A stretch of 64,000 nt of DNA from Pullichristensenella excrementipullorum (GTDB lineage Bacteria > Bacillota > Clostridia > Christensenellales > Aristaeellaceae): NCBI GenBank assembly GCA_018713365.1, contig DVOU01000008.1, forward strand, positions 1 to 64,000, written 5' to 3'. The notes below the pieces were generated by a model. It was not told the origin of the DNA, made no database searches, and saw only the letters and a program-made list of their open reading frames with translations. This document shows, in pieces, positions 15,733 through 24,536 of this stretch; the stretch's first letter is position 1; every line of letters starts with the position of its first letter. A program made the position numbers and the translations under genes.

Positions 15733-15770
15733 GGGACGCGAACACGCGGTCCGCGTCCCGTTTCGTTCTT
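15733..15770. terminator. Hairpin with T-rich tail after the secreted protein gene at 15778
   Basis: GGGACGCG (15733-15740) pairs with CGCGTCCC (15752-15759), followed on plus by GTTTCGTTCTTTT. Given the gene arrangement it should serve the minus-strand gene ending at 15778, although the T tail points the other way. Confidence 0.55.
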
Positions 15771-15777
15771 TTCCCGC

Positions 15778-16284
15778 TCAGGCGGCGGGGTCGGCCTGCG
15801 CATCTTCCCCGCTCGCGAGCAGCGCATTAAGGTGGGCGTCCATGTCCGCGCTCAACTCGTCGCGGGCGCTTTCAAAGGCGATGGCGTAGCTCTCCACGCC
15901 GGAATCCTCCCAGGAAAGTTCCTGCTTGAAGAGCAGTTCCACCGCCGTGCGCATGGCGCTGCACAGGCGCACGACCGGGCTGTCTATGGCGATGCTGACG
16001 TTTTCGCAGAGCTTTTCCAGATAGGTGACGGCCTGCGCGGCGGCCACGGCCTCCTCGTCGGTCCATTCCGCTTCGCCGGCAAACAGCGCCTCGCCGTGCT
16101 CGAGCAGGTATTCGACGGCGCGGCGCGCGTCCTCCTGCGCAGCCTCTCCGCCCCCGTCGAACCACTGAAGCACTTCCTCCTCGGCGGCGGCGATCTTTTC
16201 CGGCAGCGTCATATCCTCGGCCAGCGCCACGGCGCCCATCAGCAGCGCCAGCGCAAGGGCCAGGGCCCGCTTCCATATCTTCAT
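15778..16284 (-). CDS. Small secreted protein, function unknown
   Basis: A 168-residue protein with a signal peptide (MKIWKRALALALALLMGAVALA, cleavage after ALA) and a mature part made almost only of amphipathic helices rich in Glu, Ala and Asp. No catalytic motif is visible. ATG at 16284 follows AAAAAGGAGGTCATGCACG. It is a single-gene unit with its own promoter, divergent from the ROK kinase gene. I do not recognise the family. Confidence 0.8.
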   Translation of the reverse strand: MKIWKRALALALALLMGAVALAEDMTLPEKIAAAEEEVLQWFDGGGEAAQEDARRAVEYLLEHGEALFAGEAEWTDEEAVAAAQAVTYLEKLCENVSIAIDSPVVRLCSAMRTAVELLFKQELSWEDSGVESYAIAFESARDELSADMDAHLNALLASGEDAQADPAA

Positions 16285-16331
16285 CGTGCATGACCTCCTT
16301 TTTGAGCGTCGGCCCGCGCGGGGCCATGTCC

Positions 16332-16360
16332 AGTATATCCGCCGCGCGGCGGGATGTCAA
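16332..16360 (-). promoter_or_regulatory. SigA promoter of the secreted protein gene at 16284
   Basis: On the minus strand TTGACA (plus 16355-16360) and TATACT (plus 16332-16337) with 17 bp spacing. Confidence 0.85.
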
Positions 16361-16471
16361 CCGCCGCCGCGAAGCCGGCCCGGTTTTGCCGCCGAAGTTT
16401 TACATGGGCGTCTTTGCGGCGCGCGCCGCACATTTTTGCGTCGCCCGCCGGACATTTCGGCAATTTTTTGG

Positions 16472-16500
16472 TTGAATATTTTGCCAAACTGGGCTACAAT
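16472..16500 (+). promoter_or_regulatory. SigA promoter of the ROK kinase gene
   Basis: TTGAAT at 16472-16477 and TACAAT at 16495-16500 with 17 bp spacing, 23 bp before the start codon. Confidence 0.8.
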
Positions 16501-16522
16501 AGTAAAAACGGGAGGGAGCGGC

Positions 16523-17476
16523 ATGAAAAAGTACGTGATCGGCGTCGATACAGGCGCCTCGAAGACGCTTTGCGGCCTGTTCGACGAACAAATGCGGCTG
16601 GTGCGCGTCATCCAGCGCCCCACCGACGCGGAGGCCACCGCCGACGAGCTGCTCGACGCGCTGGACGCCCACGTGCGCGAACTGGCGCGCGGCGCGGGCG
16701 TGCCGCTGGAGGACGTGCGCGGGCTGGGCGCGGCCTTCCCTTCGCACGTGGACTTTGACGCCGGCGTGCTTTTGGAGACCGCCGACCTCTGCCAGCTCAA
16801 CGACACCCCCGTGCGCGACATGCTCAGGGAGCGGCTGGGGCTTCCCGTGGTGGTGGACAACGAGTCCAACGCCGCGGCGCTGGCCGAACACCGGCTGGGC
16901 GCGGGGCGCGGCGTTCGGGACATGATCTACGTGTCCGTGGCCACGGGCGTGGGCGGCGGGCTGATCCTCGGCGGCGACCTCTACCGCGGCATCCACGGCT
17001 GCGCCGGCGAGATCGGCCACATGTTCGTCTCCGATTCCACGGGCTATCCCTGCGGCTGCGGGGTGAGCGGGTGCGTGGAGTCCATCGCTTCTGGGCTGAA
17101 CATGGCCAAATACGCCATGGAGCGCATCCAGGAGGGCGCGGAGAGCCGCATCCTCGACCACGCCGGCACCGTGTCGCGCATCGACATGGTGGCCGTGGGC
17201 AAGGCGCTGAATGAAAACGACCCGCTGGCCATCGAGGTGGTGGAGCGCGGGGCCGAGTATCTGGGGCGGATGTTCCAGTCCCTGTACCAGATCTTCGACA
17301 TCAACGTCTTCGTCTACGGCGGGGGCGTGATGAAGCTGGGCGAGCCCTTTGTCTCCCGCATCATCGCCGCCTACCGGCGCTATTCGCAGATGGAGTACCG
17401 CTATCCGGCGAAGTTTTTGCCCGCGGAGCTGGGCGACAACGCCAGCATGATCGGCGCGGCGCTGCTGGTGAAGTAA
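16523..17476 (+). CDS. ROK-family sugar kinase or regulator-like protein
   Basis: A 317-residue ROK protein. The ATP phosphate-1 motif is VIGVDTGASKTLCG near the N-terminus, the sugar-binding and catalytic region is VVVDNESNAAALAEHRLGAG, the phosphate-2 motif is VSVATGVGGGLILGG, and the zinc-binding ROK signature is seen as CGCGVSGCVESIASG after GEIGHMF. There is no N-terminal helix-turn-helix, so it is a kinase (glucokinase, N-acetylmannosamine kinase or similar) rather than a NagC-type repressor. Its TAA shares a base with the ATG of the next gene. Substrate cannot be decided from motifs. Confidence 0.92.
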   Translation: MKKYVIGVDTGASKTLCGLFDEQMRLVRVIQRPTDAEATADELLDALDAHVRELARGAGVPLEDVRGLGAAFPSHVDFDAGVLLETADLCQLNDTPVRDMLRERLGLPVVVDNESNAAALAEHRLGAGRGVRDMIYVSVATGVGGGLILGGDLYRGIHGCAGEIGHMFVSDSTGYPCGCGVSGCVESIASGLNMAKYAMERIQEGAESRILDHAGTVSRIDMVAVGKALNENDPLAIEVVERGAEYLGRMFQSLYQIFDINVFVYGGGVMKLGEPFVSRIIAAYRRYSQMEYRYPAKFLPAELGDNASMIGAALLVK

Positions 17477-18228
17477 TGGGCCGTTGGTTCACCGCGCCGC
17501 GTTGGTTTTTTTCCATCACGCCCGGCAAGGGCGTGGAGACGGTGCAGCACGCCTTCCCCTGCCCCGCGCTCGCGGGCATGAAACTGGCCTTTTTCAGCGA
17601 CATACACGCCTCGCCGCGCTTTTCGGACGCGGCCATGGAGGCGCTGCTTGCGCGCGTGGCGGCGCTTGGGGCGGACATCGTCTGCATCGGCGGTGATTTT
17701 GCCGAGGACGAAGAGAGCCTTGCGCGGCTGCTGCGCTTTTTTCCGCTGCTTTCGCCCCCGCTGGGGGTGTACGCCTGTCTGGGCAACAACGACCGCGAGC
17801 TTCCCGGCTTTGCGCGGATGCTGGAGGGCCACGCGCACCTGCTCGTCAACGGGAGCGTGCTTCTGGAGGGGCTGCGGCTGGGCGGCGTGGACGAGCGCAA
17901 GCACGGCCATCCCCGCGCGGAGGCCATCTTCCCCCACGACGGGGCGAGCGCGCGGGTGCTGCTTTCCCACTACCCCGTCGCCTGCGACTTTGGCGCGGGC
18001 GCGCGGCCCGACCTGCAGCTTTCCGGCCACACGCACGGCGGGCAATTCAATGCGCTGGGCATAACGCCCTACACATTCTTCTTCGAGCCGCGCCGCCACG
18101 CCTGGGTGAGCGGCGAATGCACGCTGGGCGGGGTGCGGACCATCGTCTCAAACGGCATCGGCATGAGCCGGGTGACGCTGCGCGTGGGCGCGCCGCCGCA
18201 GGTGCATCTGGTGCGGTTCACAAAGTGA
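17476..18228 (+). CDS. Calcineurin-like metallophosphoesterase (YkuE/YaeI type)
   Basis: A 250-residue metallophosphatase with the full set of metal-binding motifs: FFSDIHAS (D-x-H), GGDFAED (GD), CLGNNDRE (GNxD/E form), LSHYPVACD (H) and LSGHTHGGQFN (GHxH). This short form with an N-terminal FFSITPGKGVETVQH segment resembles YkuE/YaeI proteins, some of which act at the membrane on lipid phosphates. It overlaps the ROK kinase stop (TAATG), so the two are translationally coupled, and the pair ends at a long hairpin. Confidence 0.9.
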   Translation: MGRWFTAPRWFFSITPGKGVETVQHAFPCPALAGMKLAFFSDIHASPRFSDAAMEALLARVAALGADIVCIGGDFAEDEESLARLLRFFPLLSPPLGVYACLGNNDRELPGFARMLEGHAHLLVNGSVLLEGLRLGGVDERKHGHPRAEAIFPHDGASARVLLSHYPVACDFGAGARPDLQLSGHTHGGQFNALGITPYTFFFEPRRHAWVSGECTLGGVRTIVSNGIGMSRVTLRVGAPPQVHLVRFTK

Positions 18229-18259
18229 GCGCTCGGGATATTCGCGCCGGAAAGTACGC

Positions 18260-18322
18260 AAGCCCATGAATGCGAAAACCGCCACCGATTTTTCTCGGGG
18301 CGGTTTTCGCGTTCATGGGCTT
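18260..18322. terminator. Long near-perfect hairpin between convergent genes
   Basis: A 24-nt arm (18260-18283, AAGCCCATGAAT...) pairs with 18299-18322 with a single mismatch; the loop is T-rich. It can end transcription from either side. The right side runs into a copy of a dispersed 19-nt motif (18317-18335). Confidence 0.85.
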
Positions 18323-18353
18323 TGTCAGCGCTCTGAGCACCCCGTTCGGCACA

Positions 18354-19952
18354 TCATTCCGTGCCGGAAGGGGCGCTTTCGTTTTGCAGCGCCGTATCGA
18401 TGATGAAAACCTCGATGTCGAAGGGGAGCGGCTGCATCTCGACCTTCTCTCCCCACAGAAGCGCGACCACCGCGCCGGTTTCAGCGTCCGCGCGGGCGAG
18501 GGTGATGGTGGCCGTGCCCTCGGCCTCGCCGCGCCAGAAGCCGAGGATCTGCCCGGACGGGGCGGCAGTGCCGCGCCACGTGCCGAGGACTTCCCGGCGC
18601 GGGGCGGGGGCGTCCGGCGGCAGCTCCAGCATGGCGCGCAGGGCGGCGTCCTCGATGAAGAACGCGGCCTCTTTGGCATCCTCGCGCGCGCCGAGAAAGC
18701 CGTCCAGCCGCGCGGCCAGCCGCGCGCAGGCTTCGTCCGCGGCGGCGGGATCGTCGGGAAAGGAAAGGTAGATGTCATTGCGGTCGTTGTAGACCGCCGC
18801 CGCGCCATAGGGCGGCGTCTTTGTCTCCAAGCGGTAGAAGATATAATCCTCGCCCCGCAGGGTGGGAAAGCTGTCCGGGTGCATGCCCTCGCTCAAGTCA
18901 AAGAGCATACCATGGCCGACGAAGTTGAGAAGGTTTCCCTCGTCGATGGCGTAATGGGCCGGGCCGGAGAACAGCGTCAGCGAAACGAGCATCACGCACA
19001 CGGGCACGGCGAGCGCCAGAAGGCGGCGCAGCGCCTTTTGCCACCAGCGCAGCGCCGGCTCCGCGCGAAAGAGCGCCTCCACGCGGCGGCGCAGCGTCGC
19101 CTCGCCGCAGGCCATGTTCGCCGTGCCAAAGGCCTCGCGCCGCCGGGGCGCGGCCAGGGAAGCCATGGCGGCGGCGTAGGCGCGGCGCTCCTCCATCGTG
19201 CGGCCAAGGTTAGCCTCGCGGTCGCAGGTATATTCCTCGCGCACGCGCGCCTCGCGGCGCAGCAGCCACATCGGCGGCACGAACCAGAAAAGCGCCCCCA
19301 GCGCGAACCACGACAAGCGCCGCATGGAGGTATTTCGGCCGTAGACGTGTACCAGCTCGTGGCGGAGGATGGCGTCGAGCGTTTCATCGTCGTAGTCCTC
19401 GCGGTCGAGCAGCAGCAGGCGCACGCCGAGTACCAGACTCACCGGCCCGGAAAGGCTGGGCATCACCACCACCTCGCGCGCGCCGTCTTCGTAGGCCTTT
19501 TCGCTGAGTACGCCGTCCTCGAGGGCACGGCTGACATCCATCAGCGCCCGCTGGACGCGCTCCGACGCCGGGTGGCTCTCCTTGTCCACGCGCCGCCAGA
19601 AGCGCAGCAGGCTCGCCACTTGCCCGAGCAGGCAGAGGACGAAGCCGATCAGCCAGACCCATCCGAACACCTCCAGCGGCCCCGGCCGCCACCCCGCCGC
19701 CAGTTCCCGCAGGCACGGACGGGGGTTGACGGGAAATCCCACGTGGATGAGACCGTAGGAGGGGTCGCCATGGCCAAAGAGCAGGTCCGGAAACACATGA
19801 AAGGCCACGTAGAGGAGCAATTCCCAGACAGAGAAGCCGAATATCCAGCTCCACGCGCCGGAATCGAGCCAGCGCTCGCACTTGCGGTAAAAAAGCAGCA
19901 GCAGGCCGAGGCTCAGGCACGCGCCCAGCGAGACGGCGATAAAGTTGCTCAC
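18354..19952 (-). CDS. M56-family (BlaR1/MecR1-like) membrane metallopeptidase, paralogue D
   Basis: A 532-residue membrane protein with several N-terminal helices, a cytoplasmic zinc-protease domain with HExxH as LRHELVHVYGR preceded by LLLDREDYDDETLDAI, the second metal-site region EYTCDREANLG, and a helix near residue 300 (LLALAVPVCVMLVSLTLFSG) leading to an external domain of about 200 residues. That external domain has no penicillin-binding SxxK/SxN/KTG set, so it is not a beta-lactam sensor of BlaR1 type. The GTG at 19952 follows AAAGGAGAAACGCC. It is the last gene of an operon headed by a BlaI-type repressor and its C-terminal domain resembles that of the preceding paralogue (IDEGN...; EGTATITL... 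ALLWGE). Confidence 0.88.
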   Translation of the reverse strand: MSNFIAVSLGACLSLGLLLLFYRKCERWLDSGAWSWIFGFSVWELLLYVAFHVFPDLLFGHGDPSYGLIHVGFPVNPRPCLRELAAGWRPGPLEVFGWVWLIGFVLCLLGQVASLLRFWRRVDKESHPASERVQRALMDVSRALEDGVLSEKAYEDGAREVVVMPSLSGPVSLVLGVRLLLLDREDYDDETLDAILRHELVHVYGRNTSMRRLSWFALGALFWFVPPMWLLRREARVREEYTCDREANLGRTMEERRAYAAAMASLAAPRRREAFGTANMACGEATLRRRVEALFRAEPALRWWQKALRRLLALAVPVCVMLVSLTLFSGPAHYAIDEGNLLNFVGHGMLFDLSEGMHPDSFPTLRGEDYIFYRLETKTPPYGAAAVYNDRNDIYLSFPDDPAAADEACARLAARLDGFLGAREDAKEAAFFIEDAALRAMLELPPDAPAPRREVLGTWRGTAAPSGQILGFWRGEAEGTATITLARADAETGAVVALLWGEKVEMQPLPFDIEVFIIDTALQNESAPSGTE

Positions 19953-19977
19953 GGCGTTTCTCCTTTCTGCGCGGCGC

Positions 19978-21573
19978 TCACGCCGCCTCCGGCCACCATT
20001 CGTCCCACACGAGGGCCACCAGCGCGCCGCCCTCTGTCTCCGGGGCGCGCGAGGCCGCGCCCGGCAGGACGCGCAGCGTGATGGTGGCCGTGCCCTCGTC
20101 GGTCGAGCCGCGCCACGTGCCGCGTTCTTCGCCGGATGCGCCCAACAACAGCAGCAGCGGCGGGGGCACGGACGGCGCGCCATAGATGCTTCCCGTCTGC
20201 CGCGCATACACCTGCCGCAGCTGGTCGTCCAGCACCGCCAGCTTCCATTCGGCCATGTTCACATCATCCAACCATTCGAGCGCCTGCGTTTCCAGCCGCG
20301 CCCACATGGCCTCCAGCGCGCCTTCTTCCAGCGGTCCCCCCAGCGCGCCGGTGAGTTGGGTCTCCAGGCGGGCGATGCCCGCTTCGACCTCCTCTTCCGG
20401 CATGTCGGCGGGGAATTGCAGATAGAGGCCGCCGATGCCGTCGCTCAGCACCGCCTCGGCGCCGTAGGGGCTGCCGGCGACGCGCAGGCGGTAGAAGCCG
20501 TTGCCCGCGTAGGTAACGGCGCTCTCATGCACCGCCGTTGGGGAAAGCTCGCCCAGATCCATGCCCAGGCAGGAGAGGAAGTTGCCCTCGTCGATGCGGA
20601 AGCTCCCCGCCCCGCCCAGCAGCAGCGCGCCGCAGGCGACGGCCAGCAGGGTGACGAGGCCCAGCAGCGTGCGCAGGAGCCACGGCTTTACGCCGTATTG
20701 CTCCGGCTCGCCGCGCAGGATGGCCGCCACGCGGCGGCGCAGCGTCTTTGCGCCGCAGGCCATGCCCGCCGTGCCCGGCACTTCGCGGCGCGGCCCGGAG
20801 GCGAGGCCCACCATGGCGCGGGCGTAGGCGCGGCGGTGTTCCAGGGAGCGCCAGCCCGCCGCCGCCATGTCGCAGGCGAGTTCCTCATTGCGGCGCTGTT
20901 CGGAGCGCATCCACCACGCCGCCGGGTTCAGCCATTGCACAGCCAACGAAAACAGCGTAGAGAGCCGGCCAAGGCTGACTTCCCTGTTGCTGGTGTGCAT
21001 CAATTCGTGGCGGAAGATGGCGTCCAGCGTTTCCTCGTCGTAGTTCTCGCGGTCGAGCAGCAGGCATTTGGGCCAGAGGACGATGCTCATCGGCCCCGGC
21101 AGGCCCGGCAGCACGCGCACGTACTTCTGCCAGTTCTCCGTGGTATCCACGGCGACGCCGCCGAGCAGGCGGTCGAAGGCGCGCTGCGTCTCCGCGCTCG
21201 CCGGGCGGCTCTCTCGGCGCACGCGCAGGCGGAAGCAGACGTAGGGGACGATGCGCGAAAGCAGATAGGCTCCGACGCCGGCCAGCCAGACCCACGCGGC
21301 CACCTCCAGCCAGCCCGGCCCCGCGGCGGGCGCTTCCCGCAGCGCCGCTTCCGGGGCGTAGGCGGGGCCGAAGGGGAGAAGGCCCGACGCGTCCAGCCAG
21401 ACGCACTTTGCGCACCAGAAGACCCAGAGGGCAACATACGCCATGCCGAACAGATCGTTCGCGTACTTTGGGGCGAGGCGCTTTTCGCAGGCGCGGTAGA
21501 GGAGATACAGCGGGAACAGGACCAGCGCGATGCCCAGAGAGGTGGTGAAAAGGGCGCGGAAACAGTGTTCCAT
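19978..21573 (-). CDS. M56-family (BlaR1/MecR1-like) membrane metallopeptidase, paralogue C
   Basis: A 531-residue membrane metallopeptidase: N-terminal helices (FTTSLGIALVLFPLYLLYRA), protease core LLLDRENYDEETLDAIFRHELMHTSNREVS with HExxH, a second-site segment NEELACDMAAAG, then a helix (LLGLVTLLAVACGALLLGG) and an external domain starting FRIDEGNFLSCLGMDLGEL. Its external domain is clearly related to that of paralogue D (YGAEAVLSDGIGGLYLQFP against YGAAAVYNDRNDIYLSFP). ATG at 21573 is preceded by AAAGGAGGAGCGCC; a longer frame upstream lacks such a site. 24 bp separate it from paralogue D. Confidence 0.88.
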   Translation of the reverse strand: MEHCFRALFTTSLGIALVLFPLYLLYRACEKRLAPKYANDLFGMAYVALWVFWCAKCVWLDASGLLPFGPAYAPEAALREAPAAGPGWLEVAAWVWLAGVGAYLLSRIVPYVCFRLRVRRESRPASAETQRAFDRLLGGVAVDTTENWQKYVRVLPGLPGPMSIVLWPKCLLLDRENYDEETLDAIFRHELMHTSNREVSLGRLSTLFSLAVQWLNPAAWWMRSEQRRNEELACDMAAAGWRSLEHRRAYARAMVGLASGPRREVPGTAGMACGAKTLRRRVAAILRGEPEQYGVKPWLLRTLLGLVTLLAVACGALLLGGAGSFRIDEGNFLSCLGMDLGELSPTAVHESAVTYAGNGFYRLRVAGSPYGAEAVLSDGIGGLYLQFPADMPEEEVEAGIARLETQLTGALGGPLEEGALEAMWARLETQALEWLDDVNMAEWKLAVLDDQLRQVYARQTGSIYGAPSVPPPLLLLLGASGEERGTWRGSTDEGTATITLRVLPGAASRAPETEGGALVALVWDEWWPEAA

Positions 21574-21699
21574 GGCGCTCCTCCTTTCCATGTGCGATGA
21601 AGTTTCCCCGCGGCGGGCGGCTCCCCGGCGGCGTTTCCCTCCCCCGCCGCCTTCCCCGGCCGTCCGCCGCGATGGTATGTACACGCCGCGCGGGCGGCG

Positions 21700-23052
21700 C
21701 TATTGGAGAGTCAATGTCTTTTCGTCCTGTCGGGACAGGGTGACGGTGGTCTGGTCGCCGTCCACGTCCTCCGTCTGCCAAACGGTCGCCCACGCGTCCT
21801 GGCGTTGCGGCGCGCCGAGGCGGGCGGTGAGGGCGGTTTCGAGTTGGGCGCGGCCGGAGGCGAGGGCGGCTGCGTCGGCGTAGGTCAGGCTCAATTCGCC
21901 CTGCCATCCCCCTTCCACGTCCCGCGCGCCGTAGACCGCGCCCGCCGCGCCGAAGTTGAACGCCTCGGGCCGGTCGTCGCCGGAGGCGGCGAGGTAGCTG
22001 AAGATGTTTTGTTCCGTGAGCAGCGCCGTGTCCCGCTGCGGCGGCTGGCAGAAAAAGAGACAGGCGAAGACGAGGAGGAGCAGCAGCGCCCCGGCGAAAA
22101 ACGAGCGGCGGGGCGAGGGTGGCTCCATCACCGCCTGTACGCGGCGGCGCAGCAGGCCCTTTTCGCAGGCCATCTGCGCCGTGCCGGGCAGAAAGGCGCG
22201 TTTGCGCGCGGCGAGCGCGGTGAGGGCGCGGGCGTAGGCGGCGCGACCGGCGCGGGAGCGGTCGCGGTTGGCCTGATCGTCGCAGCAAAGCTCGTTTTCC
22301 GCGCGCAGGTGGCGGCGCAGCAGCCACGCGCCGGGGTCCCACCAGCCAAGGGCCGCCAGCACGTCTTCGTTGCCCCAGAGATACAGGCCGTTTTGCGTGA
22401 GATGAGAAAGTTCGTGGCGGAGGATGGCGTCGAGCGTCTCATCGTCGTAATCCTCGCGGTCGAGCAGCAGGCAGGGGCCGCCGGCGAGGCGGCTGGTGAC
22501 GCACATCGGCCCCGGCAGGCCGTCCACCACGCAGATGTCCTTGTCGGAAAGGTGGGGCTCGAAGGTGCGGTCGCGATCAAGGTCGTCGAGGCCATTCAGT
22601 TCCCGCCACAGCCTGCGCGCCACGCGGCGCACGCGCGGCCCCGCCATGCGCCGTTGGCGTTTCAAGAAGCGGCGCAGGCGCAGGCGCGGCACAGCGCGGA
22701 CGATAAAGCAGATAAGCGCGCCCAGCAGCCACACCGCGCCCGCCAGCGCCGCCCAGTTCGTAGTGCGCAGGGCGGGCAGGGGCGTCTGCCCTGCGGCGGG
22801 GATGCGCAGATACAGCGACAGCGGGCCGGGGAGGGACGCGGGGAGCAGGCCGTAAAGGTCGAACAAGCGCGGCCAGACCAGCGACACATAGAGGATGAGC
22901 GCATAAGCCGCGCAGCGCAGGCGCGGCGAGGTGTTGCGCTGCCAGAAGCGCCCGGTGAAGCGGAACGCGAGCGCGAGAAGCAGCACGGCGGCGTTCCAGG
23001 CCAGCATGCGGTCGCAGAAGCGGGCAAAGAAGCCCTCCCAGAAGGCGTTCAC
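21700..23052 (-). CDS. M56-family (BlaR1/MecR1-like) membrane metallopeptidase, paralogue B
   Basis: A 450-residue membrane metallopeptidase with HExxH as LRHELSHLTQNG, the preceding LLLDREDYDDETLDAI and the second-site segment ENELCCDDQANRDR. A helix (FFAGALLLLLVFACLFFC) precedes a short external domain of about 105 residues ending WQTEDVDGDQTTVTLS. The first 114 residues are identical to those of paralogue A because the underlying DNA is a 382-bp near-exact duplication. Start is a GTG with AGAGGTGACATGCC upstream, also within the duplication. Confidence 0.88.
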   Translation of the reverse strand: MNAFWEGFFARFCDRMLAWNAAVLLLALAFRFTGRFWQRNTSPRLRCAAYALILYVSLVWPRLFDLYGLLPASLPGPLSLYLRIPAAGQTPLPALRTTNWAALAGAVWLLGALICFIVRAVPRLRLRRFLKRQRRMAGPRVRRVARRLWRELNGLDDLDRDRTFEPHLSDKDICVVDGLPGPMCVTSRLAGGPCLLLDREDYDDETLDAILRHELSHLTQNGLYLWGNEDVLAALGWWDPGAWLLRRHLRAENELCCDDQANRDRSRAGRAAYARALTALAARKRAFLPGTAQMACEKGLLRRRVQAVMEPPSPRRSFFAGALLLLLVFACLFFCQPPQRDTALLTEQNIFSYLAASGDDRPEAFNFGAAGAVYGARDVEGGWQGELSLTYADAAALASGRAQLETALTARLGAPQRQDAWATVWQTEDVDGDQTTVTLSRQDEKTLTLQ

Positions 23053-23089
23053 GGCATGTCACCTCTTTTCAGCGCGGTCGGGGGCGGCT
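22708..23089. repeat. 382-bp duplication, copy 2 (5' part of paralogue B)
   Basis: Bases 22708-23089 match 24129-24510 over equal length with five substitutions that I could find (about 98.7% identity). The copy covers the upstream intergenic bases, the ribosome site, the GTG start and the codons for the first 114 residues; flanking sequence on both sides is clearly diverged. Confidence 0.9.
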
Positions 23090-23093
23090 GGCG

Positions 23094-24473
23094 CTATTCG
23101 AGCCTCAGCGTTCGTTCGTCGTAGCGCAAAAGCACCACGGTGGTGTCGTTGCCGTCCACGTCCTCCGTCTGCCAGACAGTCTCCCGCCCGGTCCGGCTCC
23201 GCGGCGCGCCGAGGCGGGCGGTGAGGGCGGTCTCGAGCTGGGCGCGGCCGGAGGCGAGGGCGGATGTGTCGGCGTAGGTCAGATAGAGCTGTGCGCCGCG
23301 CGCTTGTCCGTCGCGCCAGCTCCTCAGGCGTTCCACTCTCTCCGCGCCATAGAGACCGTCTGCGGCGAGAAAGCCATCGGACGACCGCAGGTAGCTGAGG
23401 AGGGTCTCCTCCGTGACTGGCGCATGGCCGCTCTGCATTGGGTGGAAGCAGAGCGTGCAGAGCGTGGCGAGCAGCAAAAAGAGCGCGCCGACAAGGATGG
23501 AACGGCGGCGGGGCGGCGGCTGCATCACCGCCCGCACGCGGCGGCGCAGCAGGCCGTCGTTCCTGCTGGCCATCTGCGCCGTGCCGGGCAGGTAGGCGCG
23601 CTCGCGCGCGGCCAGCGCGGTGAGGGCGCGGGCGTAAGCGGCGCGCTGTTCCGGCGTGCGGCTGCGGTTGGCCAGTTCGTCGCAGCAAAGCTCGTTTTCC
23701 GCGCGCAGGCAGCGGCGCAACAGCCAGGCGGCGGGGTTCCACCAACCGAAGATGGCAAGCAGGTCCTCGTAGCCCCAGAGGCGTTGTCCGCTGGGGGCCA
23801 GGTGGGAAAGTTCATGGCGGAAGATGGCGTCCAGCGTCTCCGCGTCGTAATCCTCGCGGTCGAGCAGCAGGCAGGGGCCGCCGGCGAGGAGGCCTTTCAC
23901 GCACATCGGCCCGGGGATGCCTTCCACCACAAAGGCATCGTGGACAGGATGCGGATGGGGCGAAAGGCCGCGCCGCGCCACGAGCCTTTCTTCCGGGCTC
24001 AGCTCCTCTACCGCGCGCTGCTGTTCCTCCGCCCTTTGCAGTATGCCGGCGGCTCTTCTGCCGAGGGGCCGGCCGTTGGCCCGCAGCCACTTGCCAAAGC
24101 GCCGGCGCGGCAGGATGCGGGCGACGGCGCAGATAAGCGCGCCCAGCAGCCACACCGCGCCCGCCAGCGCCGCCCAGTTCGTAGTGCGCAGGGCGGGCAG
24201 GGGCGTCTGCCCGGCGGCGGGAATGCGCAGATACAGCGACAGCGGGCCGGGGAGGGACGCGGGGAGCAGGCCGTAAAGGTCGAACAAGCGCGGCCAGACC
24301 AGCGACACATAGAGTATGAGCGCATAGGCCGCGCAGCGCAGGCGCGGCGAGGTGTTGCGCTGCCAGAAGCGCCCGGTGAAGCGGAACGCGAGCGCGAGAA
24401 GCAGCACGGCGGCGTTCCATGCCAGCATGCGGTCGCAGAAGCGGGCAAAGAAGCCCTCCCAGAAGGCGTTCAC
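23094..24473 (-). CDS. M56-family (BlaR1/MecR1-like) membrane metallopeptidase, paralogue A
   Basis: A 459-residue membrane metallopeptidase, first of the four in the operon. HExxH is FRHELSHLAPSG after LLLDREDYDAETLDAI; the second-site segment is ENELCCDELANRSRT; the pre-external helix is ILVGALFLLLATLCTLCF; the external domain ends WQTEDVDGNDTTVVLLRYDERTLRLE and resembles that of paralogue B. After the 114 residues shared exactly with B it carries a different cytoplasmic linker (RILPRRRFGKWLRANGR...). GTG start with the same ribosome site as B. The BlaI-type regulator ends 63 bp upstream. Confidence 0.88.
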   Translation of the reverse strand: MNAFWEGFFARFCDRMLAWNAAVLLLALAFRFTGRFWQRNTSPRLRCAAYALILYVSLVWPRLFDLYGLLPASLPGPLSLYLRIPAAGQTPLPALRTTNWAALAGAVWLLGALICAVARILPRRRFGKWLRANGRPLGRRAAGILQRAEEQQRAVEELSPEERLVARRGLSPHPHPVHDAFVVEGIPGPMCVKGLLAGGPCLLLDREDYDAETLDAIFRHELSHLAPSGQRLWGYEDLLAIFGWWNPAAWLLRRCLRAENELCCDELANRSRTPEQRAAYARALTALAARERAYLPGTAQMASRNDGLLRRRVRAVMQPPPRRRSILVGALFLLLATLCTLCFHPMQSGHAPVTEETLLSYLRSSDGFLAADGLYGAERVERLRSWRDGQARGAQLYLTYADTSALASGRAQLETALTARLGAPRSRTGRETVWQTEDVDGNDTTVVLLRYDERTLRLE

Positions 24474-24510
24474 GGCATGTCACCTCTTTTCAGCGCGGTC
24501 GGGGGCGGCT
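24129..24510. repeat. 382-bp duplication, copy 1 (5' part of paralogue A)
   Basis: Partner of 22708-23089: equal length, five substitutions. The boundary on the 5' side falls at GGGGCGGCT in both copies and on the 3' side at GCAGATAAGC, after which the genes diverge. Confidence 0.9.
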
Positions 24511-24536
24511 TGAAGGCTTTCTTCCCCGCGGCGCGC

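Noticed and set aside
18354..24473. Beta-lactam sensor (BlaR1/MecR1) function for the M56 proteins
   Set aside because: The external domains lack the serine beta-lactamase-like SxxK, SxN and KTG motifs and no beta-lactamase or PBP gene is near.
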